A stretch of DNA of 64,000 nucleotides, from contig CANFOS010000012.1 of assembly GCA_947448735.1 (NCBI GenBank), positions 22,792 to 86,791 of the forward strand. Reading direction: 5' to 3'. This DNA is from Comamonadaceae bacterium. GTDB taxonomy: Bacteria > Pseudomonadota > Gammaproteobacteria > Burkholderiales > Burkholderiaceae_C. Position numbers and translations under genes: made by a program. The notes beneath the pieces were generated by a model. That model saw nothing but the letters and a program-made list of their open reading frames with translations, did no database searches and was not told where the DNA came from. Below, piece after piece: positions 35,994-46,406 of this stretch; positions within the stretch are counted from its first letter, which is position 1; every line of letters begins with the position of its first letter.

Positions 35994-36998
35994 ATGAAGT
36001 CATTTTTTAACACCTCAACCGCCGTAGCGGGCGCAGCTCTGGCTGTTTGCGGCATGTTTTCTTCGGTACAAGCTGCTGACTTTCCTGTCAAAGACAAGGT
36101 CATCACCATCGTTGTTCCCTTTGCTGCCGGCGGTCCAACGGACCGCGTTGCGCGCGACCTTGCCGAAGCCATGCGCAAGCCGCTAGGCGGCATCAGCATC
36201 GTGATTGACAGCGCAGCAGGTGCTGGCGGCTCGATTGGTGCCAACAAAACCGCCAAGGCCGCGCCCGACGGGTACACCCTGCTGGTGCATCACATTGGTA
36301 TGTCCACCATGCCAACGCTGGTACGCAACATCCCCTTCAAGGTCGAGAGCGATTTTGAATACCTTGGAATGATCAACGAAGTGCCGATGACGTTGATCGC
36401 CAAACCTGGCATGCCTGCCAACAACTACAAAGAACTGAGCGCCTGGATCAATGACAACAAGAGCAAGGTGAACCTGGGTAACGCCGGTGTCGGCTCTGCA
36501 TCGCATCTGTGCGGCTTGCTGTTTCAAAACGCCATCCAGGTGGACATGACCACCGTGCCTTACAAGGGCACAGCCCCCGCCATGACCGACTTGATCGGTG
36601 GGCAAATTGACCTGATGTGCGACCAGACCACCAACACCACCAGCCAGATTGAAGGTAAAAAAGTCAAGGTGTATGGGGTGACGACTGCCAAGCCACTGAC
36701 GACCGCTGTACTCAAAGACGTCCCCACACTGGCGGCCAGCGGTTTGAAAAATTTTGAAGTGACCGTCTGGCACGGCATGTATGCACCCAAGGGCACGCCT
36801 GCTGATGTGCTGGCCAAGCTCAATGGCGCATTGAAAATTGCCCTGAAAGACCCGGACTTCATCAAAAAGCAGGAAGGCCTGGGCGCTGTTGTGGTGACTG
36901 ACAAACGCATTGAGCCGGCTGAACACAAGAAGTTCGTACTGGCTGAAATTGCCAAGTGGAGCCCCATCATCAAGGCTGCCGGGGTCTATGCGGATTGA
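35994..36998 (+). CDS. Bug-family tripartite tricarboxylate receptor 1
   Basis: A 334-residue periplasmic receptor. Signal peptide MKSFFNTSTAVAGAALAVCG to about residue 26 (VQAADFPVKDK). The Bug signature PFAAGGPTDRVARDLAEAM follows, with AGAGGSIGANKTAKAAPDGYTLL and TVPYKGTAPAMTDLIGGQID. ATG 35994 has GGAG eight bases before it; a longer frame begins at 35904 without support. Bug proteins capture organic acids for TctAB-type importers or act as sensors. No membrane partner is encoded in the window. Confidence 0.93.
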   Translation: MKSFFNTSTAVAGAALAVCGMFSSVQAADFPVKDKVITIVVPFAAGGPTDRVARDLAEAMRKPLGGISIVIDSAAGAGGSIGANKTAKAAPDGYTLLVHHIGMSTMPTLVRNIPFKVESDFEYLGMINEVPMTLIAKPGMPANNYKELSAWINDNKSKVNLGNAGVGSASHLCGLLFQNAIQVDMTTVPYKGTAPAMTDLIGGQIDLMCDQTTNTTSQIEGKKVKVYGVTTAKPLTTAVLKDVPTLAASGLKNFEVTVWHGMYAPKGTPADVLAKLNGALKIALKDPDFIKKQEGLGAVVVTDKRIEPAEHKKFVLAEIAKWSPIIKAAGVYAD

Positions 36999-37024
36999 TT
37001 GAGGCAGACTAAACCGGGCAAACC

Positions 37025-37390
37025 GTGCGGACAGTCAAGCTGGTTGACTCCATCACTGAGCTCGGCCCGGATGACGCTGGTTGCATTGCGGTCAGCGGCT
37101 CGCACGGCGGCATCAGTTCTGCCCAATACGCGCTGGCAGCAAGGCCCCACTTGAGTATTTTCAACGATGCGGGCATTGGCAAGGACGAGGCGGGAATCGC
37201 AGCACTTGATTTTCTGCAAGGCCACGCGCTGGCAGCCTGCACGGTGTCGCACAGCAGTGCCTGCATAGGCCAGGCCAACAGCACACTGCAAAGTGGTGTT
37301 GTCAGTCACTGCAACCTGCTGGCACGAAAGCTCGGTGTCGATGCTGGTCAAACTTGCCAGTCTGTCGTTGATCGTTTACGAAAATCATGA
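37025..37390 (+). CDS. Small conserved protein of unknown function between Bug receptors
   Basis: A 121-residue cytoplasmic-looking protein starting at GTG 37025 (ribosome site weak). Conspicuous segments: [40 protein letters not shown] and [20 protein letters not shown]. Gly/Ser-rich turns and conserved-looking His and Asp residues suggest a small enzyme or ligand-binding domain, but I recognise no named family. It starts 27 bases after the first Bug gene, and its stop overlaps an ATG of the second (ATGA), so it is co-translated with a receptor gene. A metabolic role with the imported acid is inferred only. Confidence 0.8.
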   Translation: MRTVKLVDSITELGPDDAGCIAVSGSHGGISSAQYALAARPHLSIFNDAGIGKDEAGIAALDFLQGHALAACTVSHSSACIGQANSTLQSGVVSHCNLLARKLGVDAGQTCQSVVDRLRKS

Positions 37391-37401
37391 AAGAGACAGC
37401 C

Positions 37402-38403
37402 ATGAAGTTATTCACCACACGTCGCAGCTTGATCGTAGGCATGATCGGCATCAGCAGTCTGACCGGCCTGCAGGTTACTGCGCAAACGGCATGGCCCAAC
37501 AAGCCGGTGCGCATCATCGTGCCGTTTGCGGCGGGCGGGACGACCGACATCCTGGCGCGCGCCATGGCACCAGAGCTGACAAAAGCCTTTGGCCAGTCGT
37601 TTATTGTTGAAAACCGGGCCGGTGCAGGCGGCAATATTGGCGCGGACCTGGTGGCCAAGTCGCCAGCTGATGGCTACACGATTTTGATGGGCACAGTGGG
37701 CACCCATGGCATCAACAAGGCGCTGTACCCCAAGATGCCCTACGACTCGCAAAAAGATTTTGCCCCCATCACCCTGGTGGCTGGTGTGCCGAATGTGATG
37801 GTGATGAACGTTGACAAAGCCAAGGCTTTGAACATCAACAGCGTGCCCGACTTCATCAAATACGCCAAAGCCAACCCCGGCAAGCTGAGCATGGCTTCAA
37901 GCGGCAATGGCACCTCGATTCATCTGGCGGGTGAGCTGTTCAAGTCACGCACTGGCATCTTCATGACGCACATTCCTTACCGGGGCTCAGGCCCTGCTTT
38001 GCTAGACCTGATCGGCGGCAGTGTGGACGTGATGTTTGACAACTTGCCGTCCGCCTTGCCGCAAATCAAGTCCGGCAAGCTCAAGGCTTTTGCCGTCACC
38101 AGCGCCCAACGCTCGGCAGCCACGCCTGAGCTTCCCAGCATTGAAGAAGCCGCGAGCCTGAAAGGTTTTGACGCCAGTTCGTGGTTTGGTCTGATGGCCC
38201 CTGCCGGTACGCCTGCCGACATCGTCAGCCGTATCCAGCAAGAAACCAGCAAGGCGCTCAACACGGCGGCGGTCAAGGAAAAGCTGCTCAGTCAGGGCGC
38301 GATACCTGGCGGCAACACGCCAGAAGAGTTCAATACGTTCATCAACGCCGAACACGTCAAGTGGGCGCAGGTGGTGAAGGTTTCTGGTGCCAAGGTCGAT
38401 TGA
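37402..38403 (+). CDS. Bug-family tripartite tricarboxylate receptor 2
   Basis: A 333-residue receptor with a twin-Arg-like but Sec-type signal ([16 protein letters not shown]..., cleavage near VTAQ). The mature core is [30 protein letters not shown] with [20 protein letters not shown] and [23 protein letters not shown] 37402 gives the usual signal length; ATG 37387 overlaps the preceding stop. It is only moderately similar to receptor 1, so the two probably bind different acids. Confidence 0.93.
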   Translation: MKLFTTRRSLIVGMIGISSLTGLQVTAQTAWPNKPVRIIVPFAAGGTTDILARAMAPELTKAFGQSFIVENRAGAGGNIGADLVAKSPADGYTILMGTVGTHGINKALYPKMPYDSQKDFAPITLVAGVPNVMVMNVDKAKALNINSVPDFIKYAKANPGKLSMASSGNGTSIHLAGELFKSRTGIFMTHIPYRGSGPALLDLIGGSVDVMFDNLPSALPQIKSGKLKAFAVTSAQRSAATPELPSIEEAASLKGFDASSWFGLMAPAGTPADIVSRIQQETSKALNTAAVKEKLLSQGAIPGGNTPEEFNTFINAEHVKWAQVVKVSGAKVD

Positions 38404-38416
38404 GGCGGACTGAGAC

Positions 38417-38734
38417 CTAAACGCCCCAGGTCACATCCGTTCCCACCGTGTGATTGCGCTGCAGCATGTCGATGAACGGCATGGCACGCTGCCGCAGCCC
38501 CGGCGCATCGCCCTTCTCAGCGTCCCCCTGCGCGGCGTCGAGGTCAGGGTTGTGCTCGTCAGACTCTTCCTGGGCGATTGCATCTTGCAGCGCCTTGATG
38601 GCTGCCGGCATCTGCTCAGCCAAAATGATGCCTGTCGGCCCGGCCTCCTTGCCAATCACCTCTAAGACCTTGCGGCCGTTCGGCTCCAGCATGATCAGAT
38701 CGCCAGCATTTTTTGATTTGAACTTGTACAGCAT
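38417..38734 (-). CDS. DUF1840 protein
   Basis: A 105-residue protein beginning MLYKFKSKNAGDLIMLEPNG, the recognisable start of DUF1840 proteins found widely in Burkholderiales. An acidic middle (EESDEHNPDLDAAQGDAEKG) follows, then RQRAMPFIDMLQRNHTVGTD. It is cytoplasmic with no known function. It is convergent with the Bug gene (13 bases apart) and divergent from the dioxygenase-like gene at 38904. Confidence 0.88.
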   Translation of the reverse strand: MLYKFKSKNAGDLIMLEPNGRKVLEVIGKEAGPTGIILAEQMPAAIKALQDAIAQEESDEHNPDLDAAQGDAEKGDAPGLRQRAMPFIDMLQRNHTVGTDVTWGV

Positions 38735-38903
38735 GATGGGTTCTTTTTAAAGCCTCAAGACGTAGACTTGATGGATGGATTTGCGCGTTCATTATGAAGG
38801 GCTTGAGGGGTTGACCTTGTAGGCCAGAAGCTGGTTCCAATTGGCAACCGTGCAAAAACACCCTTCTGCGCGAAACACGCGCGGCCTCAAGCAAAATACG
38901 GCC

Positions 38904-39653
38904 ATGTTCAACATCGCCACCGTTCAAAAACCCGCCGCCCAGGCCCTGAGTCAAGACGGCCTGAGTTTGCTCAGCCCTGTTGATCTGACCGCCACCCTAA
39001 AACTTTCCCCCAACTGGGCGCAAGCCTGGGGCGAACTGGCCAAAACGTGGCACAAGCTGCCGCCTGATGCGCACCTGAAAGATGGTGGCGGCTACCGGCA
39101 GCGCCGCCACACCTGCTTTGTGCAGAACGTCACCACCAACGCCTTGACGCAAACACCGCATCGGGCGCACTGGCAGCCGACCGACTACAACGCCCTGCAT
39201 GGCGGGTTTGAGCGCTGGTTTGAACCCATTGAGCCTGCGGTTGCCCAGGCCCAAGCCTGGACGGAGCTGATTGCAGGCTTTGGCAGGCTTTTTACGCAGG
39301 TACAAGCCGTCGATAAATGGTTTGTAGAGGCGCACCAGTTCAGGATCGACACAGCGGGCGGCGTGGGCCGCCCCACACCTGAAGGGGCGCACCGCGACGG
39401 CGTGAACTTTGTGGTGGTGATGCTGGTGGAACGCCATGGCGTGAAGGGCGGCGAAACGCGGGTGTTTGATGCCCATGGCCCGCAGGGCGTGCGCTTTGTG
39501 ATGCGCGAACCCCTGACGGCGCTGCTGCTGGACGATGCACGGGTGATCCATGAAACGACGCCGATCTTTCCCGACCATGCTGCGGGCCAGCAGGGCTTCA
39601 GGGACACCCTGGTGCTGACATACCGGGCAAACGGCTTTCAAGCCAAGCCATAG
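38904..39653 (+). CDS. 2OG-Fe dioxygenase family protein
   Basis: A 249-residue protein of the 2OG-Fe dioxygenase (PF10014-like) group, some members of which hydroxylate free amino acids. Iron ligands can be proposed from EGAHRDGVNFVVVML (His-x-Asp, about residue 155) and DARVIHETTPIF (distal His). RDTLVLTYR near the C-terminus may hold the 2-oxoglutarate Arg. Start chosen at ATG 38904 (MFNIATVQKPAAQ). An upstream in-frame ATG at 38841 would add 21 residues, curiously repeating ATVQK. The substrate is unknown, and the neighbours give no hint. Confidence 0.75.
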   Translation: MFNIATVQKPAAQALSQDGLSLLSPVDLTATLKLSPNWAQAWGELAKTWHKLPPDAHLKDGGGYRQRRHTCFVQNVTTNALTQTPHRAHWQPTDYNALHGGFERWFEPIEPAVAQAQAWTELIAGFGRLFTQVQAVDKWFVEAHQFRIDTAGGVGRPTPEGAHRDGVNFVVVMLVERHGVKGGETRVFDAHGPQGVRFVMREPLTALLLDDARVIHETTPIFPDHAAGQQGFRDTLVLTYRANGFQAKP

Positions 39654-39656
39654 AAC

Positions 39657-39740
39657 CCCCACGCCGGGTCACTGCAAATCACTCCCCGCCTCGCGAGGGA
39701 ACGCGGCGCCAGACGACCGGCTTAGCCCGACCCGCAGGCC
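39657..39740 (+). repeat. Possible degenerate copy of the intergenic repeat
   Basis: It starts CCCCCACG and GGTCACTGC like copies A and C and holds a small CCTCGCGAGG dyad, but lacks the GAA-capped stem. It follows a plus-strand stop codon as the others do. A low-confidence relative. Confidence 0.35.
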
Positions 39741-39783
39741 CGGTTTGCAGCTATGCCTTGTTCACCGATTGCAAAAATACCGC

Positions 39784-39812
39784 TTGACGAATTTAGTTTA
39801 AACCTAAACAAT
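39784..39812 (+). promoter_or_regulatory. Promoter with palindromic operator for the aminobenzoate operon
   Basis: TTGACG (39784-39789), 17-base spacer, AACAAT (39807-39812). The spacer and -10 contain the symmetric TTTAG-TTTAAAC-CTAAA (39792-39808). A MarR regulator is encoded in the same operon, and MarR proteins bind such palindromes over promoters, so autorepression relieved by an aryl-CoA or aryl acid is the likely logic. Confidence 0.6.
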
Positions 39813-39856
39813 TAAGGCTCAATCAATCTACTTGTCCAACGCGGAGCACTTTTTTC

Positions 39857-42160
39857 ATGCGCATTCTTTGTCTGGGCGGCGGCCCTGCCGGTTTGTACTT
39901 TGCCTTGCTGATGAAGCTGCAAAACCCTGCGCATGTGGTGACCGTGGTGGAGCGTAACCGCCCGTTTGACACCTTCGGCTGGGGCGTGGTGCTGTCAGAC
40001 CAGACGCTGGGCAATCTGCGCGCGGCTGACCCCGTCAGCGCACAGCTGATTGGCGATGCGTTCAACCATTGGGACGATGTGGAGATGTTTTTCAAGGGCC
40101 GCAGCGTGCGCTCAGGCGGCCATGGTTTTTGCGGCATTGGGCGCAAAAAACTGCTGAACATCTTGCAAGACCGCTGTATCGCCCTGGGTGTCGACCTGGT
40201 GTTTGAAGCCGATGTACAGGACGACCAGGCACTGGCCAAACAATACAACGCAGACCTGCTGATCGCCTGCGACGGCCTGAACAGCCGGGTGCGCACCCGC
40301 TATGCCGACACCTACAAGCCCGATGTGGAACTGCGGCAATGCCGCTTTGTCTGGCTGGGGACGAAGAAAACCTTTGACGCCTTTACCTTTGCGTTTGAGC
40401 AAACCGAGCATGGCTGGTTTGCAGTACACGCCTACAAGTTTGACGCGGACACCTCCACCTTCATTGTTGAAACACCCGAAGCGGTTTGGAAGGCGCACGG
40501 CCTTGACCAGATGAGCCAGGAGGACGGCATTGCGTTTTGCGAGCGCTTGTTTGCCAAGTACCTGGACGGCAACCCGCTGATGAACAACGCCAACCATGTG
40601 CGAGGCTCAGCGATCTGGATTCGCTTTCCGCGCGTGGTGTGTGAACGCTGGGTGCACCATGAGCAGGTGGACGGCAAACAGGTGCCGATTGTGCTGATGG
40701 GCGACGCGGCGCACACCGCGCATTTTTCGATTGGCAGCGGTACCAAACTGGCGCTGGAAGATGCAATTGAGCTGACGCGCTGCTTTGCCAAGACCAGCGA
40801 CGTGACAGAAGCCCTGCAAGCTTACGAAGCGGTACGCTCCGTTGAAGTGCTGAAGATTCAAAACGCAGCGCGTAATTCAACCGAATGGTTTGAAAACGTG
40901 GAGCGTTATAGCGGTCTGGAGGCGGAGCAGTTTTTCTACTCCATGATGACGCGCTCGCAGCGTATCAGCCACGAAAACCTGCGCGTACGTGATGCGGATT
41001 GGCTGGCAGGCTATGAGCAGTGGCTGGCCAAATCATCGACTTCAAAATTTCCGCCTGCCCCCATGTTGCTGCCCCTGAAGGTTCGCGATGTTCAGCTCAA
41101 GAACCGCATCGTTGTGTCGCCCATGGCTACCTACAGCGCGGTCGATGGGCTGGTTCAAGACTTCCATTTGGTTCATTTGGGCGCTCGTGCCCTCGGCGGT
41201 GCGGCGTTGGTATTTGTAGAAATGACATCGCCTTGCCCGGAAGGTCGCATCACACCCGGCTGCCCTGGCTTGTACAACCCTGCGCAAATGCTGGCTTTCA
41301 AACGCATTGTTGATTTTGCGCACGCATCCGGCAACGGCGCAAAGATGGGCTTGCAGCTGGGTCACAGCGGCCCCAAAGGCTCAACCCAGGTCGGCTGGGA
41401 GCAAACCGATGAGCCTTTGACAGCTGGCAACTGGCCACTGATCGCCGCCAGCGCTGTCGCATTTGGCCCGACCAACCAGACGCCTGCCGCCATGACGCGG
41501 GCTGACATGGACAGAGTCAGCGCCGAGTTTGTGCAGTCAACGCGCTACGCCGTAGATGCTGGCTTTGACTGGCTGGAACTGCACTGCGCGCACGGCTATT
41601 TGCTGTCCAGCTTCATCACGCCACTGACCAACGTGCGCACCGACGACTATGGCGGCAGCCTGGAAAACCGTTGCCGTTACCCGCTGGAAGTCTTCAAAGC
41701 CATGCGCGCCGTATGGCCCGCACACTTGCCGATGAGTGTGCGTATTTCGGCTCACGACTGGGCTCCTGGCGGCAACACCGACGATGACGCAGTGGAAATC
41801 GCCCGACTGTTCAAAGCCGCAGGCTGCGACGTGATCGACGTCTCATCGGGCCAGACCACACGCGCGGCCAAACCGGTGTATGGCCGCATGTACCAGACGC
41901 CGTTTGCCGACCGCATTCGCAACGAGGTAGGCATTCAAACCATGGCAGTCGGCGCGATATCGGAAAGTGACCAGGTCAACAGCATCATTGCGGCAGGCCG
42001 CGCAGACCTGTGTGCCATTGCCCGTCCCCACCTGGCCGACCCGGCCTGGACGCTGCATGAGGCTGCCAAACTGCAAAGCCGCCACGTGAGCTGGCCGCTG
42101 CCTTATTTGAGTGGCCGGGACCAGCTGTACCGCGAAATTAGCAAGCAAAAGAGCCTGTAG
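39857..42160 (+). CDS. 2-aminobenzoyl-CoA monooxygenase/reductase-type fusion flavoenzyme
   Basis: A 767-residue fusion. Residues 1 to about 395 are an aromatic-ring FAD monooxygenase ([16 protein letters not shown] dinucleotide site, [31 protein letters not shown]). From about 404 there is an old-yellow-enzyme reductase ([58 protein letters not shown]). This architecture is that of anthraniloyl-CoA monooxygenase/reductase of Azoarcus evansii and of salicylyl-CoA 5-hydroxylases. The enzyme hydroxylates at C5 and then reduces the ring. The companion CoA ligase and Rid gene favour aminobenzoate. It is the first gene behind the promoter at 39784. Confidence 0.88.
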   Translation: MRILCLGGGPAGLYFALLMKLQNPAHVVTVVERNRPFDTFGWGVVLSDQTLGNLRAADPVSAQLIGDAFNHWDDVEMFFKGRSVRSGGHGFCGIGRKKLLNILQDRCIALGVDLVFEADVQDDQALAKQYNADLLIACDGLNSRVRTRYADTYKPDVELRQCRFVWLGTKKTFDAFTFAFEQTEHGWFAVHAYKFDADTSTFIVETPEAVWKAHGLDQMSQEDGIAFCERLFAKYLDGNPLMNNANHVRGSAIWIRFPRVVCERWVHHEQVDGKQVPIVLMGDAAHTAHFSIGSGTKLALEDAIELTRCFAKTSDVTEALQAYEAVRSVEVLKIQNAARNSTEWFENVERYSGLEAEQFFYSMMTRSQRISHENLRVRDADWLAGYEQWLAKSSTSKFPPAPMLLPLKVRDVQLKNRIVVSPMATYSAVDGLVQDFHLVHLGARALGGAALVFVEMTSPCPEGRITPGCPGLYNPAQMLAFKRIVDFAHASGNGAKMGLQLGHSGPKGSTQVGWEQTDEPLTAGNWPLIAASAVAFGPTNQTPAAMTRADMDRVSAEFVQSTRYAVDAGFDWLELHCAHGYLLSSFITPLTNVRTDDYGGSLENRCRYPLEVFKAMRAVWPAHLPMSVRISAHDWAPGGNTDDDAVEIARLFKAAGCDVIDVSSGQTTRAAKPVYGRMYQTPFADRIRNEVGIQTMAVGAISESDQVNSIIAAGRADLCAIARPHLADPAWTLHEAAKLQSRHVSWPLPYLSGRDQLYREISKQKSL

Positions 42161-42214
42161 ACCAATGAATTCCTAGGCCAGCAGCTATTTATTTCATAGT
42201 AAAAAGGAGACGCC

Positions 42215-42691
42215 ATGGACATGGAAGCACAAGGCCACAGCGAGCATCCGGAAGCCCTGCGGCTCTGGCTGCGCCTGCTGACCTGTACCCAGCTGGTAGA
42301 AAAGCAGGTACGCAACCACCTGCGCGAGCAATTTGACACCACGCTGCCACGCTTTGACTTGATGGCCCAGTTGCAGCGCAACCCGGACGGCCTGAAGATG
42401 AATGAGCTGTCACGCCGCATGATGGTCACCGGCGGCAACGTGACAGGCATCACCGACCAGCTGGTGGCCGAAGGCCTGGTCGAACGACTGGAAGTCGACG
42501 GCGACCGACGCGCTTACCGCGTGCGGCTGACGGTGCATGGGCGCGAAACGTTTGACGACATGGCCAAACAGCACGAGGACTGGATTGTCTCTAGCTTTGA
42601 CGTCTTGACCGGCAGGGAAGTGGACGCCCTCTACAAGCTGCTGGGCAAAGTCAAGGAACATCATCACGCAAAAATGTTGGAAATTTTATGA
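42215..42691 (+). CDS. MarR-family regulator of the aminobenzoate operon
   Basis: A 158-residue winged-helix protein: dimerisation helices ([20 protein letters not shown]), recognition region [20 protein letters not shown] and wing [21 protein letters not shown] sits ahead of ATG 42215. It is inside the operon it presumably controls, 54 bases after the monooxygenase, and overlaps the crotonase gene by 4 bases, so regulator and enzymes are translated together. The likely target is the palindrome in the operon promoter. Confidence 0.9.
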   Translation: MDMEAQGHSEHPEALRLWLRLLTCTQLVEKQVRNHLREQFDTTLPRFDLMAQLQRNPDGLKMNELSRRMMVTGGNVTGITDQLVAEGLVERLEVDGDRRAYRVRLTVHGRETFDDMAKQHEDWIVSSFDVLTGREVDALYKLLGKVKEHHHAKMLEIL

Positions 42692-43542
42692 AGCACTTCA
42701 TCACCCCCACGAATCCGATGCGCCCGCAGTTTGATGCGATGGCCAGCTACAGCGCAAAGCACTTTTCTTATGCGTTTGACGCTGGCGTGGCAACCCTGAT
42801 ATTGAACCGCCCCGAGCGCAAAAACCCGCTGACCTTTGACTCGTACAACGAACTGCGTCACCTGTTCGCAGCCTTGAACCACGCCACGGATGTAAAAGCG
42901 GTGGTGCTGACGGGTGAAGGCGGTAACTTTTGCTCAGGCGGTGATGTGCACGAAATCATTGGCCCCTTGACAAAAATGAGCATGACCGAGATGCTGGAGT
43001 TCACCCGCATGACCGGCGACCTGATCAAGCAAATGCGTTTGTGCCCCCAGCCCATCATTGCCGCGATTGACGGCATTTGTGCCGGTGCTGGTGCCATGAT
43101 GGCCCTGGCCTCTGACATGCGGCTGGGCACGTCGCAAGCCAAAACTGCATTCTTGTTCACCCGCGTTGGTCTGGCGGGCGCCGACATGGGCGCATGTGCG
43201 CTGCTGCCGCGCATGATTGGCCAGGGCCGCGCCTCCGAGTTGCTGTTCACGGGCCGCGCGATGACCGCGCAAGAGGGTTTGCAGTGGGGGTTCTTTAATG
43301 CGCTGCACGAGGCGAGCGACTTGCTGCCTGCTGCCAAAAAACTGGCGCACGAGCTGGCCAGCGGGCCGACCTTTGCACACGGCATGACCAAAACCATGCT
43401 GCACCAAGAATGGGCCATGACACTGGACCAGGCCATTGAGGCCGAAGCACAGGCGCAGGCCATTTGCATGCAGACGCAAGACTTCACGCGGGCTTATGAA
43501 GCATTTTCAGCCAAGCAAAAACCGGTCTTCGAGGGCAATTAG
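42688..43542 (+). CDS. Crotonase-superfamily enzyme, probable ring hydrolase or hydratase
   Basis: A 284-residue crotonase with the CoA-binding [12 protein letters not shown] segment. Against rat enoyl-CoA hydratase, Glu144 aligns with Met ([11 protein letters not shown]) and Glu164 with Arg (FTRVGLAG). An Asp stands in [15 protein letters not shown], at the place used by isomerase/hydrolase-type crotonases such as PaaG. It is thus unlikely to be a plain hydratase. In a pathway that makes a non-aromatic cyclic ketone CoA thioester, hydrolytic ring opening is an attractive role. The start overlaps the MarR stop (ATGA). Confidence 0.85.
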   Translation: MKHFITPTNPMRPQFDAMASYSAKHFSYAFDAGVATLILNRPERKNPLTFDSYNELRHLFAALNHATDVKAVVLTGEGGNFCSGGDVHEIIGPLTKMSMTEMLEFTRMTGDLIKQMRLCPQPIIAAIDGICAGAGAMMALASDMRLGTSQAKTAFLFTRVGLAGADMGACALLPRMIGQGRASELLFTGRAMTAQEGLQWGFFNALHEASDLLPAAKKLAHELASGPTFAHGMTKTMLHQEWAMTLDQAIEAEAQAQAICMQTQDFTRAYEAFSAKQKPVFEGN

Positions 43543-43554
43543 GTGTTGACGTCA

Positions 43555-44736
43555 ATGACCCCCAACACCCAGCATCTGGCGTTGCCGTTTTTTGATGATG
43601 TGCATCGCGCGCTTGGCGCTGGCCTCGTTCACTGGGCAGCCGCGCAGCAGGTCGATGAAACCGACGACCGTGCGGCCTGCCGTGAATGGGTGCAGCGCCT
43701 GGGCGACGCTGGCTGGTTGCGCTACTGTGTGCCTGCGGGTATGAATGGCGAGTTCGGCGGTGCCTTGCCCAAGCTGGATTCGCGTGCGCTGGTCATCCTG
43801 CGGGAAACCCTGGCCTTTCATTCGCCACTGGCTGACTTTGCCTTTGCCATGCAGGGCCTGGGCAGCGGCGCGATCACACTGGCGGGCACGCCCGCACAGC
43901 AGGCCGCTTATCTGCCGCAGGTGGCCAGCGGCAAAAAGATTGCCGCTTTTGCATTGAGCGAAGCCGACGCAGGGTCTGATGCAGGAGCCATGACGACCAG
44001 CGCTGTGCCCCATCACAGCGACTGGGTCATCAATGGCAGCAAGACCTGGATCAGCAACGGCGGCATCGCCGATTTTTACGTGACCTTTGTCAAGACCGAT
44101 GCTGACGCAGGAACCCGCGGCATCACGCCTTTCATCGTGGACGCCACCACGCCTGGACTGGACGCCAGCGAACACATCGCAGTGATGGCACCACACCCGC
44201 TGGCCACGCTTGCTTTCAGCAACTGCGTTGTGCCCGCGGCCAGCCAACTGGGTTCGCTGAACGACGGCTTCAAACTGGCCATGCAAACACTGGATATTTT
44301 TCGCGCTTCTGTGGCGGCGGCCGCACTGGGCATGGCACGGCGGGCCTTGGCTGAGGCGGTGAGCTATTCGAAACAGCGCCGCATGTTCGGCGGCAAGCTG
44401 TCCGACTTTCAGCTCACCCAGGCCAAGCTGGGCGAAATGGCTGCGCTGGTGGATGCTGCAGCACTGCTGACTTACCGCGCTGCCTGGCTGCGCGACGAGG
44501 GCGAGCGCACAGGCCATCTCGCTCGCGTGACGGCTGAAGCTGCGATGGCAAAGATGACGGCCACAGAAAACGCCCAGCGCGTGATTGACATGGCACTGCA
44601 ATTGCACGGCGGCCTGGGCGTGAAGGTGGGAAGCAAGGTGGAGAGCCTGTACCGGGACATTCGATCGCTGCGCATTTACGAGGGCGCTACCGAAGTGCAG
44701 CAGCTGATCATTGGCAAGGCCCTGATCAAAGCCTGA
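43555..44736 (+). CDS. Acyl-CoA dehydrogenase of the aminobenzoate operon
   Basis: A 393-residue flavoprotein. [19 protein letters not shown] (substrate/FAD loop), [38 protein letters not shown] and [19 protein letters not shown] are standard. The C-terminal [14 protein letters not shown] carries Glu at the position of the catalytic base in medium-chain-type enzymes. It probably oxidises a ring or ring-opened CoA thioester after the monooxygenase/reductase step. A GTG at 43543 directly after the crotonase stop is an alternative start. Confidence 0.88.
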   Translation: MTPNTQHLALPFFDDVHRALGAGLVHWAAAQQVDETDDRAACREWVQRLGDAGWLRYCVPAGMNGEFGGALPKLDSRALVILRETLAFHSPLADFAFAMQGLGSGAITLAGTPAQQAAYLPQVASGKKIAAFALSEADAGSDAGAMTTSAVPHHSDWVINGSKTWISNGGIADFYVTFVKTDADAGTRGITPFIVDATTPGLDASEHIAVMAPHPLATLAFSNCVVPAASQLGSLNDGFKLAMQTLDIFRASVAAAALGMARRALAEAVSYSKQRRMFGGKLSDFQLTQAKLGEMAALVDAAALLTYRAAWLRDEGERTGHLARVTAEAAMAKMTATENAQRVIDMALQLHGGLGVKVGSKVESLYRDIRSLRIYEGATEVQQLIIGKALIKA

Positions 44737-44750
44737 TGGAAGGTCACATC

Positions 44751-46406
44751 ATGAGCGACACCATGACGCAGCACCGCTCGGCGCAACCCGACCAGTTTGT
44801 TCACGATCGCTTGCCGCCGCTTGGGCAGCGTGCGCAAATGCGCTACGACTTGCCAGAGCTGCGCATTGCAGACCAGGCCAATCTGGTGGATGTGTTGCTG
44901 GCCCAAGTTGAAGCCCGGGGCTTGATGGACAAGGCGTTTTTACGTTCGGACCGGATCACACTGACTTATGCCGATGCGAGTCAGCGCATCAACCGAATTG
45001 CGCAGGTATTGACAGAAGACCATGGCCTGTTGCCAGGCAACCGCGTGCTGCTGCGTGGCGGCAACTCCATCGCCATGGCACTGGCCTGGCTGGCTGTGGT
45101 CAAGGCCGGATTGATAGCGGTGGCCACCATGCCACTGCTTCGCGCCAAAGAGCTGGGCGAGGTGATTGAAAAAGCGCACATCCACTTCGCGCTGTGTGAT
45201 GCCGCATGGCTGGATGAATTGAACCTGGCCAAGTCGCAGTCAGACACCCTGACAACCATCGTACCGTTCAACCTGATGAACGAGCCCGGATCGCTGGCCG
45301 TGCTGTCATCGCAAAAAGATGGGAACTTCCAGCCGTGTTTAACAGCAGCAGACGATGTGGCGCTGATGGCGTTCACATCGGGCACCACCGGCAAACCCAA
45401 GGCTGTGGTGCACACCCACCGCGACGTGCTGGCGGCGTGCGGCGCCTGGCCACTGCATATTCTTCAGGCCACGCCTGACGACATCGTGATGGGTTCACCA
45501 CCGCTGGCGTTTACCTTCGGGCTGGGTGGCTTGCTGCTGTTTCCGTTCGCCGCGGGTGCCTCCATTTATTTCCCGTCCGCCGCATACACGCCGGAAGCTA
45601 TGGTCAAGTTGATCCATGAAACCGGCGCCACCATTGTCTACACCGCACCGACTTTTTACAGGCAGATGGCCGCGTTTGCCAAGCAGTTGGGTACGCCGAC
45701 ACTTCGCATTTGCGTGAGCGCCGGCGAAGCACTGCCTGACGCGACGCGCCAACTCTGGAAGGAAGCCACCGGCATTGAACTGACAGACGGTATTGGCGCC
45801 ACTGAAATGTTTCACATTTTTATCTCCTGCAAGCCGGCTGATGTGCGACGCGGGGCCATTGGAAAAGTCGTGCCCGGCTACACCGCCAAAGTGGTCAACG
45901 ACGACGGCATTGAAGTACCGCGGGGCAGCATCGGAAAACTGGCCGTCGTGGGGCCAACCGGCTGCAAATACCTGGACGATCCCCGGCAAGGCCAGTATGT
46001 CAAGAACGGCTGGAACTACCCAGGCGACGCCTTCACGCAGGACGCGGACGGCTATTTTTTTTACCAGGCGCGAGATGACGACATGATCATCACGTCGGGC
46101 TACAACGTCGGCGGCCCGGAGGTTGAGGACGCACTGATGCTGCATCCGTCAGTGGCCGAATGCGGTGTGGTTGGACTGCCAGACGATGAACGCGGCATGA
46201 TTGTGAAGGCTTTTGTGGTGCTCAAGCCTGGTGTTGAGGCGAGCACGGCCTGCGTGAAGCTGCTACAAGACCATGTCAAGGCAACACTGGCACCCTTTAA
46301 ATACCCTCGTCAGATTGAGTTTGTGGACAAACTGCCGCGAACAGAGACTGGCAAATTGCAGCGCTTTCGCCTGCGTACCGAACAAAAGGCTGGCAACAAA
46401 CTATGA
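44751..46406 (+). CDS. abmG: 2-aminobenzoate-CoA ligase (benzoate-CoA ligase family)
   Basis: A 551-residue ANL ligase of the benzoate/aminobenzoate-CoA type. P-loop MAFTSGTTGKPKAVVHTHR (about residue 205), SAGEALPDATRQLWKEATG, DGIGATEMFHIFI and the hinge YQARDDDMIITSGYNVGG are intact, and the catalytic Lys lies in LPRTETGKLQRF. It activates the aromatic acid as the first pathway step. ATG 44751 (GGAAGG upstream) is preferred over ATG 44736, which overlaps the dehydrogenase stop. Symbol by pathway context and similarity. Confidence 0.85.
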   Translation: MSDTMTQHRSAQPDQFVHDRLPPLGQRAQMRYDLPELRIADQANLVDVLLAQVEARGLMDKAFLRSDRITLTYADASQRINRIAQVLTEDHGLLPGNRVLLRGGNSIAMALAWLAVVKAGLIAVATMPLLRAKELGEVIEKAHIHFALCDAAWLDELNLAKSQSDTLTTIVPFNLMNEPGSLAVLSSQKDGNFQPCLTAADDVALMAFTSGTTGKPKAVVHTHRDVLAACGAWPLHILQATPDDIVMGSPPLAFTFGLGGLLLFPFAAGASIYFPSAAYTPEAMVKLIHETGATIVYTAPTFYRQMAAFAKQLGTPTLRICVSAGEALPDATRQLWKEATGIELTDGIGATEMFHIFISCKPADVRRGAIGKVVPGYTAKVVNDDGIEVPRGSIGKLAVVGPTGCKYLDDPRQGQYVKNGWNYPGDAFTQDADGYFFYQARDDDMIITSGYNVGGPEVEDALMLHPSVAECGVVGLPDDERGMIVKAFVVLKPGVEASTACVKLLQDHVKATLAPFKYPRQIEFVDKLPRTETGKLQRFRLRTEQKAGNKL

